The notes under the pieces: model-generated
What the model saw: only the letters and a program-made list of their open reading frames with translations
Told to the model about the DNA's origin: nothing
The model's database searches: none
Program-made: the position numbers and the translations under genes
Origin: Paenibacillus urinalis
GTDB taxonomy: Bacteria > Bacillota > Bacilli > Paenibacillales > Paenibacillaceae
Length of the DNA: 64,000 nucleotides
Direction of reading: 5' to 3'
Assembly: GCF_028747985.1 (NCBI RefSeq)
Contig: NZ_CP118108.1
Span: 3,229,501 to 3,293,500 of the forward strand
Shown here: in pieces, positions 7,578 to 15,777 of the stretch
Position numbering within the stretch: position 1 is the first letter of the stretch
How the letters are laid out: the number at the start of each line of letters is the position of its first letter

Positions 7578-7954
7578 GAATTCGTCCCCCTTGCTCTTCG
7601 TTGTTCAATTAACTTAATGAGCTCCTGATCTGTCATCCCGAGCTTCTCTGCTTCCTGCAGCATCGGCAGGATGTATTGATCCGCAAAGGCACCCTTACGC
7701 CCTTCAAGCAGCTTCTCTCTTGCCCCTTCCGCGACAAACATGCCTACACCTCTCTTTTTATAAATAATCTCTTCATCGACCATAAGATTGATCCCTTTCG
7801 AAACCGTAAGATGGTTAATCTTATAGAACTGCACGAGTTGATTGGTTGATGGAATTTGTTCGTGTTCTTTAATCTCACCGTTCACGATCTGGTCTTCGAT
7901 CTTTTCCTTGATTTGCTGAAAAATAGGTTTGTTATCCGTTAGTCCTTTGCTCAA
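7574..7954 (-). CDS. GntR family regulator, YtrA subfamily
   Basis: 126 residues: an N-terminal winged helix (PIFQQIKEKIEDQIVNGEI, then IPSTNQLVQFYKINHLTVSKGINLM) and a short helical C-terminal domain of about 50 residues, which marks the small YtrA group rather than FadR or HutC types. The start is TTG at 7952-7954 behind GGTGGTGAG. It heads the ABC operon and probably represses it through the inverted repeat just upstream. Ligand unknown; for related regulators cell-wall-active peptides are the trigger. Confidence 0.86.
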   Translation of the reverse strand: MSKGLTDNKPIFQQIKEKIEDQIVNGEIKEHEQIPSTNQLVQFYKINHLTVSKGINLMVDEEIIYKKRGVGMFVAEGAREKLLEGRKGAFADQYILPMLQEAEKLGMTDQELIKLIEQRRARGTNS

Positions 7955-7991
7955 TATACTCTCACCACCTGTTCACCATGCGTCGTTCGAT

Positions 7992-8023
7992 ATATGGTTA
8001 TATAGTTATGTATATAACCATAT
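7992..8023. promoter_or_regulatory. Operator of the YtrA-like regulator
   Basis: A perfect inverted repeat with 13-bp arms (ATATGGTTATATA and TATATAACCATAT) separated by GTTATG lies about 40 bases before the regulator start. Size and position fit autoregulation of the three-gene operon. Confidence 0.72.
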
Positions 8024-8074
8024 CACATATTTATGACAAGTCAAGCTGAAATGACACTTGATCTGCCTAAATAC

Positions 8075-8120
8075 AAAAAAAGACTGAAAAAGAGTACTCG
8101 CCTCTTTATCCAGTCTTTTT
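8075..8120 (-). terminator. Terminator after the DUF1648 gene
   Basis: AAAAGACTG pairs with CAGTCTTTT, with an inner AAAGAG/CTCTTT stem. Read on the minus strand the hairpin ends in a run of seven T residues, so it closes the 9669-8155 transcription unit before the next operon's promoter. Confidence 0.8.
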
Positions 8121-8154
8121 ATCATCTAATATTTGTGAGAGATCGATTCAATCA

Positions 8155-9255
8155 TCAGCTAATCAGAAAGGTCACCGCCAGGATCGTCCCAATAATGCTG
8201 ACGAATAAGAACCAAGCCATCGGCCTTGCATGATTAATCGTCCAGCCATAACCCATTCTTTTTTCCACAAAGATAGCAGGGTCCTTCGGGTCAAAATAAA
8301 ACATCCCCAGCTTCCAGCTCTCATCGTTCCCATAGGGCTCAAGAGAGGAAGGCTCTGCTTGAAGCTTCACTCGACTTCCGCCCTGGCCCGTTGTGAAGTA
8401 CAGAATCGCTACACCGACAAGTACTAGGCATACAACCGCAATAACGACCGCCATCATGACACCTGCATCCACAGGATATAACATGGTAAACTGCATGAAA
8501 TTGAACAGCAACACCAGCAGCAAGGAAGTAATAACATTAAAAACAGAGTTTCTCATCCGAAAGATTCGGTTCTTACTTAATGAAATCTCAGGGTTATCTG
8601 TATCAACCTGTTGTTTGCTGCGATAGATCATAGAGTTTATGAAGATAAACAAGAGGGTCATCATCAACTGCATTATGACAGGCATATAGACTGTTCCCAG
8701 GCTCTTATCCCGAATTGTCGTCGGATTACCCTGCAGATCATACTGAAACGGAATTTGATCCGGGAAGCGATCGTAGTTTATGGCAGTGAATATAGCGGTA
8801 CCGATAATAATGAGGACATGAATGAAGTACCACTTGTTAGATATAACCAGCTTCTTTTTGCGAAATGTAGTGTCTATGCTCATCTTGGACGGCTTAATTG
8901 AGGCAGGAAGCTGCTCAGCCTTATATCTCTTCATTTTATTGTGAAAGTAGAACAAGGTGATGAAGTGAATAATGACTACGCCAAAAATATAGATCATCAT
9001 CCATGTTGCCTGCTTAGCCGAATCCTGAACAAGGCTCGTTCCCCACAGACATATAGCGAGAAGGGCTACCTGCAAAATGATGATGACAGCTGCAAAATTT
9101 CTTCTCATTCTCTTCAAAGGTTCGCTGTAGAACACCTCTTCACTCACCGTTATTCCAAAGCTTTCTGTCCGCCGGGTAAAGTAAGGCGTGAAAGCAATAA
9201 GCAGAGTGATAGGTAAAAACATAACTCCAAGCATTACAAAATGAATCCATTGCAT
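8155..9255 (-). CDS. DUF1648/DUF5808-type membrane protein
   Basis: 366 residues with about eight hydrophobic segments. The central block YDRFPDQIPFQYDLQGNPT, followed by an aromatic/aliphatic membrane helix, is the DUF1648 signature shared with SdpI-type immunity proteins. The C-terminal WKLGMFYFDPKDPAIFVEKRMGYGWTINHARP stretch matches the DUF5808 module often fused to it. The start ATG at 9255 has AAGGAG eight bases upstream; the next ATG six bases earlier is too close. The upstream GntR regulator forms a unit with it. A role in sensing or resisting membrane-active peptides is only suggested by the SdpI relationship. Confidence 0.78.
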   Translation of the reverse strand: MQWIHFVMLGVMFLPITLLIAFTPYFTRRTESFGITVSEEVFYSEPLKRMRRNFAAVIIILQVALLAICLWGTSLVQDSAKQATWMMIYIFGVVIIHFITLFYFHNKMKRYKAEQLPASIKPSKMSIDTTFRKKKLVISNKWYFIHVLIIIGTAIFTAINYDRFPDQIPFQYDLQGNPTTIRDKSLGTVYMPVIMQLMMTLLFIFINSMIYRSKQQVDTDNPEISLSKNRIFRMRNSVFNVITSLLLVLLFNFMQFTMLYPVDAGVMMAVVIAVVCLVLVGVAILYFTTGQGGSRVKLQAEPSSLEPYGNDESWKLGMFYFDPKDPAIFVEKRMGYGWTINHARPMAWFLFVSIIGTILAVTFLIS

Positions 9256-9288
9256 GCTCATCTCTCCTTCCAGTCTTTACATTATTGA

Positions 9289-9669
9289 CTATGGCTTAAT
9301 ATCCTTATAGATATCGTTTACAATGACTTCCAATTCATCTCTAGTCATCCCACGAAGAATGGCCTCCGCAATGATGGGACGAAGCTGCTTCAATTGTCTT
9401 GCTGCAAAATCGCCATCCACCTGTGGCATCCCGTCTGGATTAACGACAACACCCTTCTGACGATGTACATGAATGTAATGATCCTGCTTCAACAAATTAT
9501 AGGCTTTGTTAACGGTATGAAGATTAATCCCGATGTCCTGCGCCATACTGCGCACAGATGGCAATGCTTCTCCCGGCTGCAGCTTCCCGCTCGCAATTCC
9601 CTCAATTATCTGATTCGTCAGCTGTGTGTAAATAGGCAGATCTGACTCCATATCAAGCTCAATGATCAT
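9289..9669 (-). CDS. GntR family regulator, YtrA-like, of the DUF1648 operon
   Basis: 126 residues from the ATG at 9667-9669, which has GGAGGTGG at good spacing. Residues 8-75 form the winged helix (DLPIYTQLTNQIIEGIASGKL, LPSVRSMAQDIGINLHTVNKAYNLL), followed by a short helical tail with GMTRDELEVIV. It is a second small-type GntR repressor 1.3 kb from the first. The inverted repeat 35 bases upstream is the likely operator. It probably represses itself and the DUF1648 gene 33 bases downstream. Confidence 0.85.
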   Translation of the reverse strand: MIIELDMESDLPIYTQLTNQIIEGIASGKLQPGEALPSVRSMAQDIGINLHTVNKAYNLLKQDHYIHVHRQKGVVVNPDGMPQVDGDFAARQLKQLRPIIAEAILRGMTRDELEVIVNDIYKDIKP

Positions 9670-9703
9670 GATTTGTTTCCACCTCCGATGCATTTGTTGT
9701 ATG

Positions 9704-9724
9704 TGTTATATATGTAGTATAACA
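9704..9724. promoter_or_regulatory. Operator of the second GntR regulator
   Basis: TGTTATA (9704-9710) and TATAACA (9718-9724) are a perfect inverted repeat separated by seven bases, just upstream of the regulator. Arms and spacing resemble the first GntR operator (both contain GTTATA/TATAAC), consistent with related DNA-binding domains. Confidence 0.65.
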
Positions 9725-9764
9725 GTTAGAATGAATAATTGTAAATAGGACGTTTCAAACGTTC

Positions 9765-9802
9765 CATTTTTGGCTGTCTCTCTCCGGTCGCTCACGAAAG
9801 TC
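9765..9802. repeat. Partial copy of the 9.8-10.1 kb repeat element
   Basis: This copy holds only the left 38 bases of the element, CATTTTTGGCTGTCTCTCTC onward to GAAAGTC, then breaks off into a short TCAAACGTTT link that leads into the next copy. Its truncation suggests decay or slippage. Confidence 0.7.
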
Positions 9803-9810
9803 AAACGTTT

Positions 9811-9912
9811 CATTTTTGGCTGCCTCTCTCCGGTCGCTCCGCGAAAGTCGTTCGTCATCCAAAAATTCCACTCGGGGTGGTGTTTACGTCCAGTGTTCCC
9901 CTCTGGACGTTG
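9811..9912. repeat. Structured intergenic repeat, full copy 1
   Basis: About 102 bases, nearly identical to the copy at 9972-10072. It contains two foldable parts: ATTTTTGG paired with CCAAAAAT across about 40 bases, and the hairpin CGTCCAG-N9-CTGGACG. No reading frame spans it. It may be a REP/MITE-like or RNA element. Confidence 0.8.
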
Positions 9913-9971
9913 TTGATTAAATCACTTTTAGATTCTGGCTGCGCGGAATATAAGTGTTTATATGGACGGTC

Positions 9972-10072
9972 CATTTTTGGCTGCCTCTCTCCAGTCGCTT
10001 TGCGAAAGTCGTTCGTCATCCAAAAATTCCACTAGGGTGGTGTTTGCGTCCAGTGTTCCCCTCTGGACGTTG
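9972..10072. repeat. Structured intergenic repeat, full copy 2
   Basis: Second full copy, in the same orientation as copy 1 and about 160 bases from it, with a handful of substitutions (for example CCAGTCGCTTTGCG for CCGGTCGCTCCGCG). Both palindromic parts are preserved, including CGTCCAG/CTGGACG, which suggests the structure matters. Confidence 0.8.
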
Positions 10073-10077
10073 CTCAC

Positions 10078-10116
10078 AAAAAAGCAACCGTCCTCGGTAA
10101 TAACCAAGGACGGTTG
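10078..10116 (-). terminator. Terminator of the secreted-protein gene
   Basis: CAACCGTCCT (10085-10094) pairs with AGGACGGTTG (10107-10116), the inner bases extending the stem. On the minus strand the hairpin is followed by six T residues. It lies 54 bases after the 10823-10170 gene. Confidence 0.82.
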
Positions 10117-10169
10117 TAACGTAATTACGTATGTTATGGATCGTGATATCTGATGTGTAAGCTTTTTTT

Positions 10170-10823
10170 CTAATCTAACATTCCGCTATATTTCTGTCGG
10201 ACCTGATCTTTTAGTTCATTATAGTAATGTCGATGTACATCATCTCCTATGTACTCGGCATGTTTCAGTTGTTCTGCAGAAATATGGGAGGACTCAAACT
10301 CCAATACATTGTTGTTCAATTGATTTATGTTAAACTTACCTTGATATGAACCGTTTATAGCATACGTGTTCTCGCCAGTATTACGTAAGAACAACAAATA
10401 CGAATCTAGGTCATTCATTTTCACATAGCCCTCTAAATTATAGTATATACCTTCATGAAATCTGCCATCTTCCATTACGGTTATACGATTATTTTCTTCT
10501 AATATCTCTTTTCCCTTAATCACTGTGTCAATGCTGAACGGTGTTTTTCCGAGCTCCTCTATTACTTCTCCATTTCCTGCTTTCACTTGATAGGTTCCCT
10601 GTTCTCCTGAAACATGCCCAACAACGATGAAATCAGATAATTCCTCAAGCATGCTTAAATTGTTATAGATCGGCATCCTGGCTTGTGTTGTTCCAAGCCT
10701 GTAGTTAATATGTTTTGATGCAACCGGCTCGGCAGTACTTCTATCTCCATGTACATTGATTAAACTTAATCCTATCGTGGAAGCAATCGCTAAAAGGGTT
10801 ATCACAGTTAATCTTTTTCTCAT
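10170..10823 (-). CDS. Secreted protein of unknown function
   Basis: I do not recognise this 217-residue protein. It begins with a Sec signal peptide (MRKRLTVITLLAIASTIGLSL, residues 1-26) without a lipobox cysteine. The mature part has a FIVVGHVSGEQGTY strand and an ITVMEDGRFHEGIYYNLEGYVKM segment, followed by YLLFLRNTGENTYAINGSYQGKF. This pattern (whether a cost or transport factor changes with an export signal, then LLFL and GxY) resembles small extracellular proteins that gate their own expression in Bacillales, but no family can be named. The start has GGAGATGACGAC before the ATG. Its base composition is AT-richer than the flanking dpp operon. Confidence 0.7.
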   Translation of the reverse strand: MRKRLTVITLLAIASTIGLSLINVHGDRSTAEPVASKHINYRLGTTQARMPIYNNLSMLEELSDFIVVGHVSGEQGTYQVKAGNGEVIEELGKTPFSIDTVIKGKEILEENNRITVMEDGRFHEGIYYNLEGYVKMNDLDSYLLFLRNTGENTYAINGSYQGKFNINQLNNNVLEFESSHISAEQLKHAEYIGDDVHRHYYNELKDQVRQKYSGMLD

Positions 10824-10952
10824 GTCGTCATCTCCATTCAGTCTTCTAGATTAACTAGACTAAATAGGATCCCGTTTTGGTTCCATTATGTACGAGTTTA
10901 CATTCGTCCTTGAGTTGAGATCTTGGCTGTATGCTAAATATACTATCCACAC

Positions 10953-10990
10953 AAAAAGGCAGAGCCAGATCAATGAATCTGGCTCTGCCT
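10953..10990 (-). terminator. Terminator of the cysteine-cluster gene
   Basis: AGGCAGAGCCAGAT pairs with ATCTGGCTCTGCCT around a six-base loop, and on the minus strand a T-tract follows. It begins just seven bases after the stop codon of the YkgJ-type gene. Confidence 0.85.
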
Positions 10991-10996
10991 CCTATA

Positions 10997-11275
10997 TTAG
11001 CTTGTTCTTGTAATTTTGGGAGCTGGTGCAGTCCGTCTCTCCCATTCCGCCAGCGTGTTGAAGGCCTCATCATTCGTATCACCGCACATCGCCGGCTCTG
11101 CCTTTAGTCTGCTGCATACCTTGGGCCTCTCGGGAAGGCCAAACAGCCTGCATTTGTTCTCCTCTGTCAGCTGAACGCATCTTACGCCAGCAGGCTTACC
11201 ATCGGGCATCCCTGGAATCGGAGATGATATGGATGCTGCAATACAGCATGCCCCACAACCGGTTCTACACTCCAT
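10997..11275 (-). CDS. YkgJ family cysteine-cluster protein
   Basis: 92 residues with six or more cysteines in the YkgJ order: MECRTGCGACCIA, then VRCVQL, NKCRLFG, ERPKVCSRL and AMCGD. The family is thought to bind zinc or an iron-sulfur cluster. The GKPAGVRCVQLTEENKCRLFGLPERP core is characteristic. Function in the cell is unknown. Start ATG has GAGAGGTG before it; the gene is followed directly by its own terminator, so it is monocistronic. Confidence 0.85.
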   Translation of the reverse strand: MECRTGCGACCIAASISSPIPGMPDGKPAGVRCVQLTEENKCRLFGLPERPKVCSRLKAEPAMCGDTNDEAFNTLAEWERRTAPAPKITRTS

Positions 11276-11389
11276 CTTCTACACCTCTCATTATAGCCAG
11301 TTCGCAAGCCAAGGCTTATTTGTACTAGCTTATGCGAAAGACATAGCGCAATATAACTGCTTGTTCTATAGAGCTCGAAGAACCTGAAC

Positions 11390-12262
11390 CTAGCCTGTCT
11401 TTACACTATAACGATGCAGTTGTCCAGGTGCTCCCTTGAACTGCAGCTTCTTAGTTTCAATCAGTGACCGTAATCTAAATTCCAAGAAATCCTTGCGCAA
11501 ATAATAACGATGAAGCTTAACAAGCACCTCAGCCACAACCTTGGAAGCAGGAACGTAGTGATCATCAAATTGCAAACCAAGCTCCGTTACAACTTCATCG
11601 ATGATATCATCCAGTGCGTTCTCATCGCTGCATCTAAACTGATTATTCTCCCATAGTCTGAGCGGTAAATCCTTCAGAGAGAGATCTTGCCAATCCTTGG
11701 TGAGCTGGATTCTTTGTTCACTATTTAGAGAGACCTTCTGTTCCAGCCGACCCAGCATCGGAATAAAATGTTCCTTTTTAAGCTGGGCTAGGTTTACAGG
11801 TAACAAAACAGGCATTTTATTCTCAGCCTCTATGTCACTAGCTTCACTTAAAAAGAGCGTTTGGTATTCCTCCGCAACGTTATTCAATACGATCTGTACT
11901 TCCCGATCCTGTAACAAATAAACCGCAAATCGCAAACCAATCTGATCATGTGCGTGATCTCCGTGCCAGATCGTAATTCTGCTTCCCTCCGGAATCGACT
12001 TGATTGCTTTGATGACTGTTCCAATCTGATGCTCGGGATTGTACGTATACAGTTTGTCATAATTGGACAATCGCTGGGACATCCACGATATACGGCTATT
12101 CTCTCCATCTGTAAGATCAATGCCAGACAGTGGGCCATATGCAAACCAGTCATTAAACGAAAGTACTTTGTGTGAATGACGAATTTCCGCTTTATGTAAT
12201 GCAGCTTTCATGACTCCCTGCTCTGACATCCCAAACATTAAATGAACATGCTGCTCCGTCAT
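11390..12262 (-). CDS. DUF1835 domain protein, copy 2
   Basis: 290 residues from the ATG at 12260-12262, with AGAGG eight bases upstream. The N-terminal half is the DUF1835 domain: VHLMFGMSEQGVMKAAL, then VLSFNDWFAYGPLSGID and ITIWHGDHAHDQIGLRFAVYLL. The C-terminal half matches the associated DUF3658 region (LSLKDLPLRLWENNQF, then FLEFRLRSLIETKKLQFKG). Its neighbour at 12322-13410 is a diverged paralogue with the same order. The domain has a Rossmann-like look with conserved His and Asp residues (WHGDHAHD) but no assigned activity. Confidence 0.8.
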   Translation of the reverse strand: MTEQHVHLMFGMSEQGVMKAALHKAEIRHSHKVLSFNDWFAYGPLSGIDLTDGENSRISWMSQRLSNYDKLYTYNPEHQIGTVIKAIKSIPEGSRITIWHGDHAHDQIGLRFAVYLLQDREVQIVLNNVAEEYQTLFLSEASDIEAENKMPVLLPVNLAQLKKEHFIPMLGRLEQKVSLNSEQRIQLTKDWQDLSLKDLPLRLWENNQFRCSDENALDDIIDEVVTELGLQFDDHYVPASKVVAEVLVKLHRYYLRKDFLEFRLRSLIETKKLQFKGAPGQLHRYSVKTG

Positions 12263-12321
12263 GTATGCCACCTCTTTCTATAATAGGGATGTAATTTCAG
12301 CCATTCCCGGTAGGACGTATG

Positions 12322-13410
12322 TTATACCTTAGGAGGCTTCAGATAATACTGGTAAGTCTCATTAGGAACACCAGCAAATTCAAGCTTCTTATTCGCAATT
12401 AACGATCGAAACCGAAATGATATCAGATGAGCACTCGTTAATTCAGGATAACGCTCGAGTATAGGTTCAATCAATAGTCCTGCTGACACATATTCCTTGT
12501 TATAAATATATTTATCATCCACCATATGAATATGGCTATATTGTTCGTGAATGACTTCCATGATTAAAGAATCGTAGGCATCTTCCGCCAAAAACTGGAG
12601 TTCACCTTCTATTAATACGCGCAGCATTTCACTGCGGCCTGAAATATACAGCCATTCACTCGCATATCGTGCTCTATCCTCTTCTGATAACAAATTCCCC
12701 TGAGTTCTCTGTATGAGCTGAGAGAAATCTTTCGTTTGGAGCTGATGTAAGACCGTGTGGTCCACTTTTTTATCGACATCTGGCAAAGGATTTCTCCCAA
12801 GTAAAGGCTTATACTCTTCTGCAGGATTTAAGACCCGAACCTCTGCCTGTACTCCGCGAAGCAAATGCAGTACTAAACATGTAAATATATAGTCATGCGC
12901 ATTGCTCTCTGCCCATATTGTAATCCGTTTATGATCCGGAATGCTCTCAAATATTGGCTTCATTGCTGTAATATGATGTAATCCGTTACTAAAATAATGA
13001 TCATAGCCCATATGATTCATCATCCACATGTAACGTTCTGTTTCATATTGCTGCTGGTCAATATGGCGCAACGGTCCAACCGCATAGAAATCCTCCAAGC
13101 TGTATACGATGGCTTCCTGCCGAATCCCTGCCTTCGATAAGGAGAACTTTAACTTACCAGCTGTAAATAGATTCGAAGTTATATAGATAGTCTGAGGAGT
13201 AACTTCTTGAGTTAATTCCGTATTCAATAAGTTACTCCGAGGAGTAACATCTTGAGTTAATTTACGGATTCGAGATTCTTCCAAGCATTCACGCCAAGTC
13301 TCCTTAATTCTACGGCCCAGCTCTTCGCTCTCCGAGCCCGACTCTCCGATTGAAGAATCGCTTTGTTGCAGCACCCAATCAACAAATTGCTTTAATCTAT
13401 AGTGATCCAT
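12322..13410 (-). CDS. DUF1835 domain protein, copy 1, with repeat-bearing N-terminal extension
   Basis: 362 residues. After an N-terminal region of about 70 residues (a helical segment, then the repeat LTQDVTP/LTQEVTP at 15-residue spacing), the DUF1835 domain starts at IYITSNLFTAGKLKFSL, with YSLEDFYAVGPLRHID and ITIWAESNAHDYIFTCLVLHLL. The C-terminal part again ends in FRFRSLIANKKLEFAG. Compared with its neighbour the WHGDHAHD motif is WAESNAHD, so one His is lost. No strong ribosome site is visible before the ATG, so the start is less certain. The two genes lie 59 bases apart on one strand and are probably co-transcribed. Confidence 0.76.
   Translation of the reverse strand: MDHYRLKQFVDWVLQQSDSSIGESGSESEELGRRIKETWRECLEESRIRKLTQDVTPRSNLLNTELTQEVTPQTIYITSNLFTAGKLKFSLSKAGIRQEAIVYSLEDFYAVGPLRHIDQQQYETERYMWMMNHMGYDHYFSNGLHHITAMKPIFESIPDHKRITIWAESNAHDYIFTCLVLHLLRGVQAEVRVLNPAEEYKPLLGRNPLPDVDKKVDHTVLHQLQTKDFSQLIQRTQGNLLSEEDRARYASEWLYISGRSEMLRVLIEGELQFLAEDAYDSLIMEVIHEQYSHIHMVDDKYIYNKEYVSAGLLIEPILERYPELTSAHLISFRFRSLIANKKLEFAGVPNETYQYYLKPPKV
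13194..13262. repeat. 24-bp direct repeat within the DUF1835 copy 1 gene
   Basis: GAGGAGTAAC-T/A-TCTTGAGTTAATT occurs at 13194-13217 and 13239-13262 with a single mismatch and a 45-base period, giving the 15-residue-spaced LTQ-D/E-VTP repeat. The second copy also completes the palindrome GTTACTCC-GA-GGAGTAAC. Confidence 0.8.
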
Positions 13411-13458
13411 CTCGTTAATTTCATTGTTATAACTAATCCTAATTGTAAGTCCCCATTT

Positions 13459-14607
13459 CTATTGTATAAAATGGTTAAGTGAAGCATCATATCTTCTTGA
13501 AGCGCAATGCTCCTTAATCAATTTATAACTTGTTAATTCGACCACCTCAATACAGCTCTTCGAATCAGGTGAATGTATCATTTTGCCGTCCCCTATATAT
13601 ATACCTACGTGATGAATGCGTCCTTTTCCTTCTTCATATGCAAAAAAAAGCAGGTCTCCCGGACGCAGCCGATTACTCACTGCTTCTGTTCCTGCTAGAG
13701 CCTGATCTGAAGCATCCCGTGGAATGGTAATTCCTTGAGATGCATACATACTATATGCAAAACCCGAACAATCATAGCCATATGAGGACAATCCTCCCCA
13801 CAAATATGCCAAATTCAGAAATCTGTTTGCTTCTGCTGCAATGCGGCTTCCTATGTCTAAGCCTGTTCCGGCATGATGATCTAAGAAGGTAACATCCTTC
13901 ATGCTGAGTACTCCCACTCCATGAGGAGAATGAACATAGACCTCTGTATCTCTCACTTCTATTAATGGAAGCTTTGTTAAATAGCTGAGTTCCAAATACG
14001 GAGCTTCTGCATCTTCTAACAATAGCGCCATCTTGGCAAATTTAGCATAAACTTGTACCAGCCTATTTTCATGAGTCTGAGCATGAATATAATCAGTACC
14101 TCTATCTTGAACATGATCATGCACGTGAGTATTATCTTTCTCTTGATTCTGCACAGGAGCATTAACTTCCACCACCGTATTCATTTGCCCCTGAGCGCTC
14201 TTCTGCGCATATGAATTGATTTGCACCTGTGCATTTAATCGTACTCCGCTGTCACGTGCAATGTCACGGCTCCATTCCGTAAGCTGAATATAAGGAACCC
14301 AGCCCGGATATCCGAGCGGATCCTTCCTTGTGGCTTGGTTAGGTATGCGGATGTTCGCCCATCCATTCCTCACCTCTATGACTACAACTTCCTCGGCATA
14401 TAGAACCTGGGTTTGGGTGCGATTTGATGTGCACAAGTCCAGCCGTTCATCCGGAGTCAGACTGCTGAGCCAAGCTCTCATATCCGCTTTATTTTGCAGC
14501 ACGTTCATATCCATTGCCCGCGGAGACTCCGGTGTAGTCCATACCGTTGCAACCGGGACACTCACTACCATTTTTTTCAGTCCGGGTCTGTATTCAGAAG
14601 GTTTCAT
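13459..14607 (-). CDS. ykfC: Cytoplasmic gamma-D-glutamyl-diamino acid endopeptidase, YkfC-like (NlpC/P60)
   Basis: 382 residues: two SH3-like domains (about 10-115 and 190-240) then the NlpC/P60 catalytic domain (about 250-375). The catalytic Cys is in YDCSGFAYSMY and the His in IHHVGIYIG; RPGDLLFF is the usual third block. No signal peptide, which fits YkfC acting on imported muropeptides. The ATG overlaps the ykfB stop (ATGA). Unlike typical YkfC, the two SH3 domains are joined by an unusual linker of about 65 residues (130-195) rich in Gln, Asn, Val and His. Within the operon it would cleave the D-Glu-diamino-acid bond of peptides delivered by DppBCDE. Confidence 0.88.
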   Translation of the reverse strand: MKPSEYRPGLKKMVVSVPVATVWTTPESPRAMDMNVLQNKADMRAWLSSLTPDERLDLCTSNRTQTQVLYAEEVVVIEVRNGWANIRIPNQATRKDPLGYPGWVPYIQLTEWSRDIARDSGVRLNAQVQINSYAQKSAQGQMNTVVEVNAPVQNQEKDNTHVHDHVQDRGTDYIHAQTHENRLVQVYAKFAKMALLLEDAEAPYLELSYLTKLPLIEVRDTEVYVHSPHGVGVLSMKDVTFLDHHAGTGLDIGSRIAAEANRFLNLAYLWGGLSSYGYDCSGFAYSMYASQGITIPRDASDQALAGTEAVSNRLRPGDLLFFAYEEGKGRIHHVGIYIGDGKMIHSPDSKSCIEVVELTSYKLIKEHCASRRYDASLNHFIQ

Positions 14608-15707
14608 CCGGTTACCCCCATCCCTTCTTGAATGTGTACATCATGAATTCCGAGTCCAGCTGCATCCGTAAAACGGATAACCCTGCCGTCATAAACTACA
14701 CCACCGTTTATATCTCTGCAATCCATCATTAGCGGCGCGTCAAAATCAAACCTTGTTATGTTTTTCTTGCTGGCTGCAAAATGGGCGGCTGCGGTTACCG
14801 CAACTTTGGATTCAATCATACTTCCCACCATACACTCTACACCGTATTCTTCGGCAAGCTGATTAATCATTTGGGCCTTATAGATCCCCCCGGCTTTCAT
14901 CAGCTTAATATTGATCAAATCCGCAGCACGGTGCTGCAGCACTTCAAGTGCCTGGCTTGGAGTGAATACACTTTCATCAGCCATAATGAGTGTATCCACA
15001 GCGTCTGTTACGGTCTTGAGCCCTGTCAGATCACTCGCTCTCACGGGCTGTTCTACCAACTCTATATTCAGGTTCAGATCCTCCAGCTTACGAATACAGC
15101 GGATCGCTTCCTTGACCTGCCAGCCCTGATTGGCATCCAGCCTGATTCCTACCTGGTTACCGACACGGTTGCGAATTTCTTGAATTCTGGCAATGTCCTC
15201 TTCGATCGGGTCTTTCCCCACTTTAATCTTCAGCACATTGAAGCCCTCAGCTACACAGCGCTCCGCATCATCTGCCATTTCTGCCATCGTTCCCACACTT
15301 ACTGTAAAATCCGTCTCGATCCGGTCCCGATATCCACCAAGGAATTGATATAGAGGCATACCACTGTACTGTGCGAGCAAATCGTAAATCGCCATATCCA
15401 CTGCCGCCTTTGCACTGCTGGAACCCACCATGACCGTATGTATTGTCTGTAGTAGCTGCTCGTAAGCGAGCAGGCTTCTTCCCTGAATAGCAGGACCTAA
15501 GGTGTGAAGCACTGCTGACTCAATACTGTCAAGACTGTCTCCTGTAATTACAACGGTAGCCGGCGCTTCACCCCATCCAATTCGTCCATCACTGGCTGTC
15601 ATTCGAACCAATATCGATTCGCTTTGTGTAACGGTTCGTAACGCAGTTTTAAAAGGCTTGATTAATGGCGTATATTTGCGCATAACCTCAATATTCTGAA
15701 TTTGCAC
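14604..15707 (-). CDS. ykfB: L-Ala-D/L-Glu epimerase YkfB
   Basis: 367-residue enolase-superfamily member. The capping domain is followed by the barrel with the base pair LKIKVGKD and INIKLMKAGG lysines, the metal ligands in RLDANQGW, ELVEQPV and MADESVFTP. These features define the muconate-lactonizing subgroup that includes dipeptide epimerases. The enzyme converts L-Ala-D-Glu from murein recycling into L-Ala-L-Glu. The start is a GTG at 15705-15707 behind AAGGAGG. Operon context with dppA, ykfA and ykfC supports the dipeptide epimerase call over other family members. Confidence 0.9.
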   Translation of the reverse strand: MQIQNIEVMRKYTPLIKPFKTALRTVTQSESILVRMTASDGRIGWGEAPATVVITGDSLDSIESAVLHTLGPAIQGRSLLAYEQLLQTIHTVMVGSSSAKAAVDMAIYDLLAQYSGMPLYQFLGGYRDRIETDFTVSVGTMAEMADDAERCVAEGFNVLKIKVGKDPIEEDIARIQEIRNRVGNQVGIRLDANQGWQVKEAIRCIRKLEDLNLNIELVEQPVRASDLTGLKTVTDAVDTLIMADESVFTPSQALEVLQHRAADLINIKLMKAGGIYKAQMINQLAEEYGVECMVGSMIESKVAVTAAAHFAASKKNITRFDFDAPLMMDCRDINGGVVYDGRVIRFTDAAGLGIHDVHIQEGMGVTG

Positions 15708-15777
15708 TTTGATGTACCTCCTTGAAATTTTAAGCGAGGATCTTACCTAAATCCCACTAGAACAATTCATTCAACAC

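Noticed and set aside
10855..11082. 75-residue minus-strand frame overlapping the YkgJ-like gene
   Set aside because: It overlaps the terminator at 10953-10990 and the cysteine-cluster gene in another frame, with no ribosome site.
14781..15353. 190-residue open frame on the plus strand inside ykfB
   Set aside because: It is fully antisense to a well-supported enzyme gene, lacks a ribosome site, and its residues show no recognisable fold.
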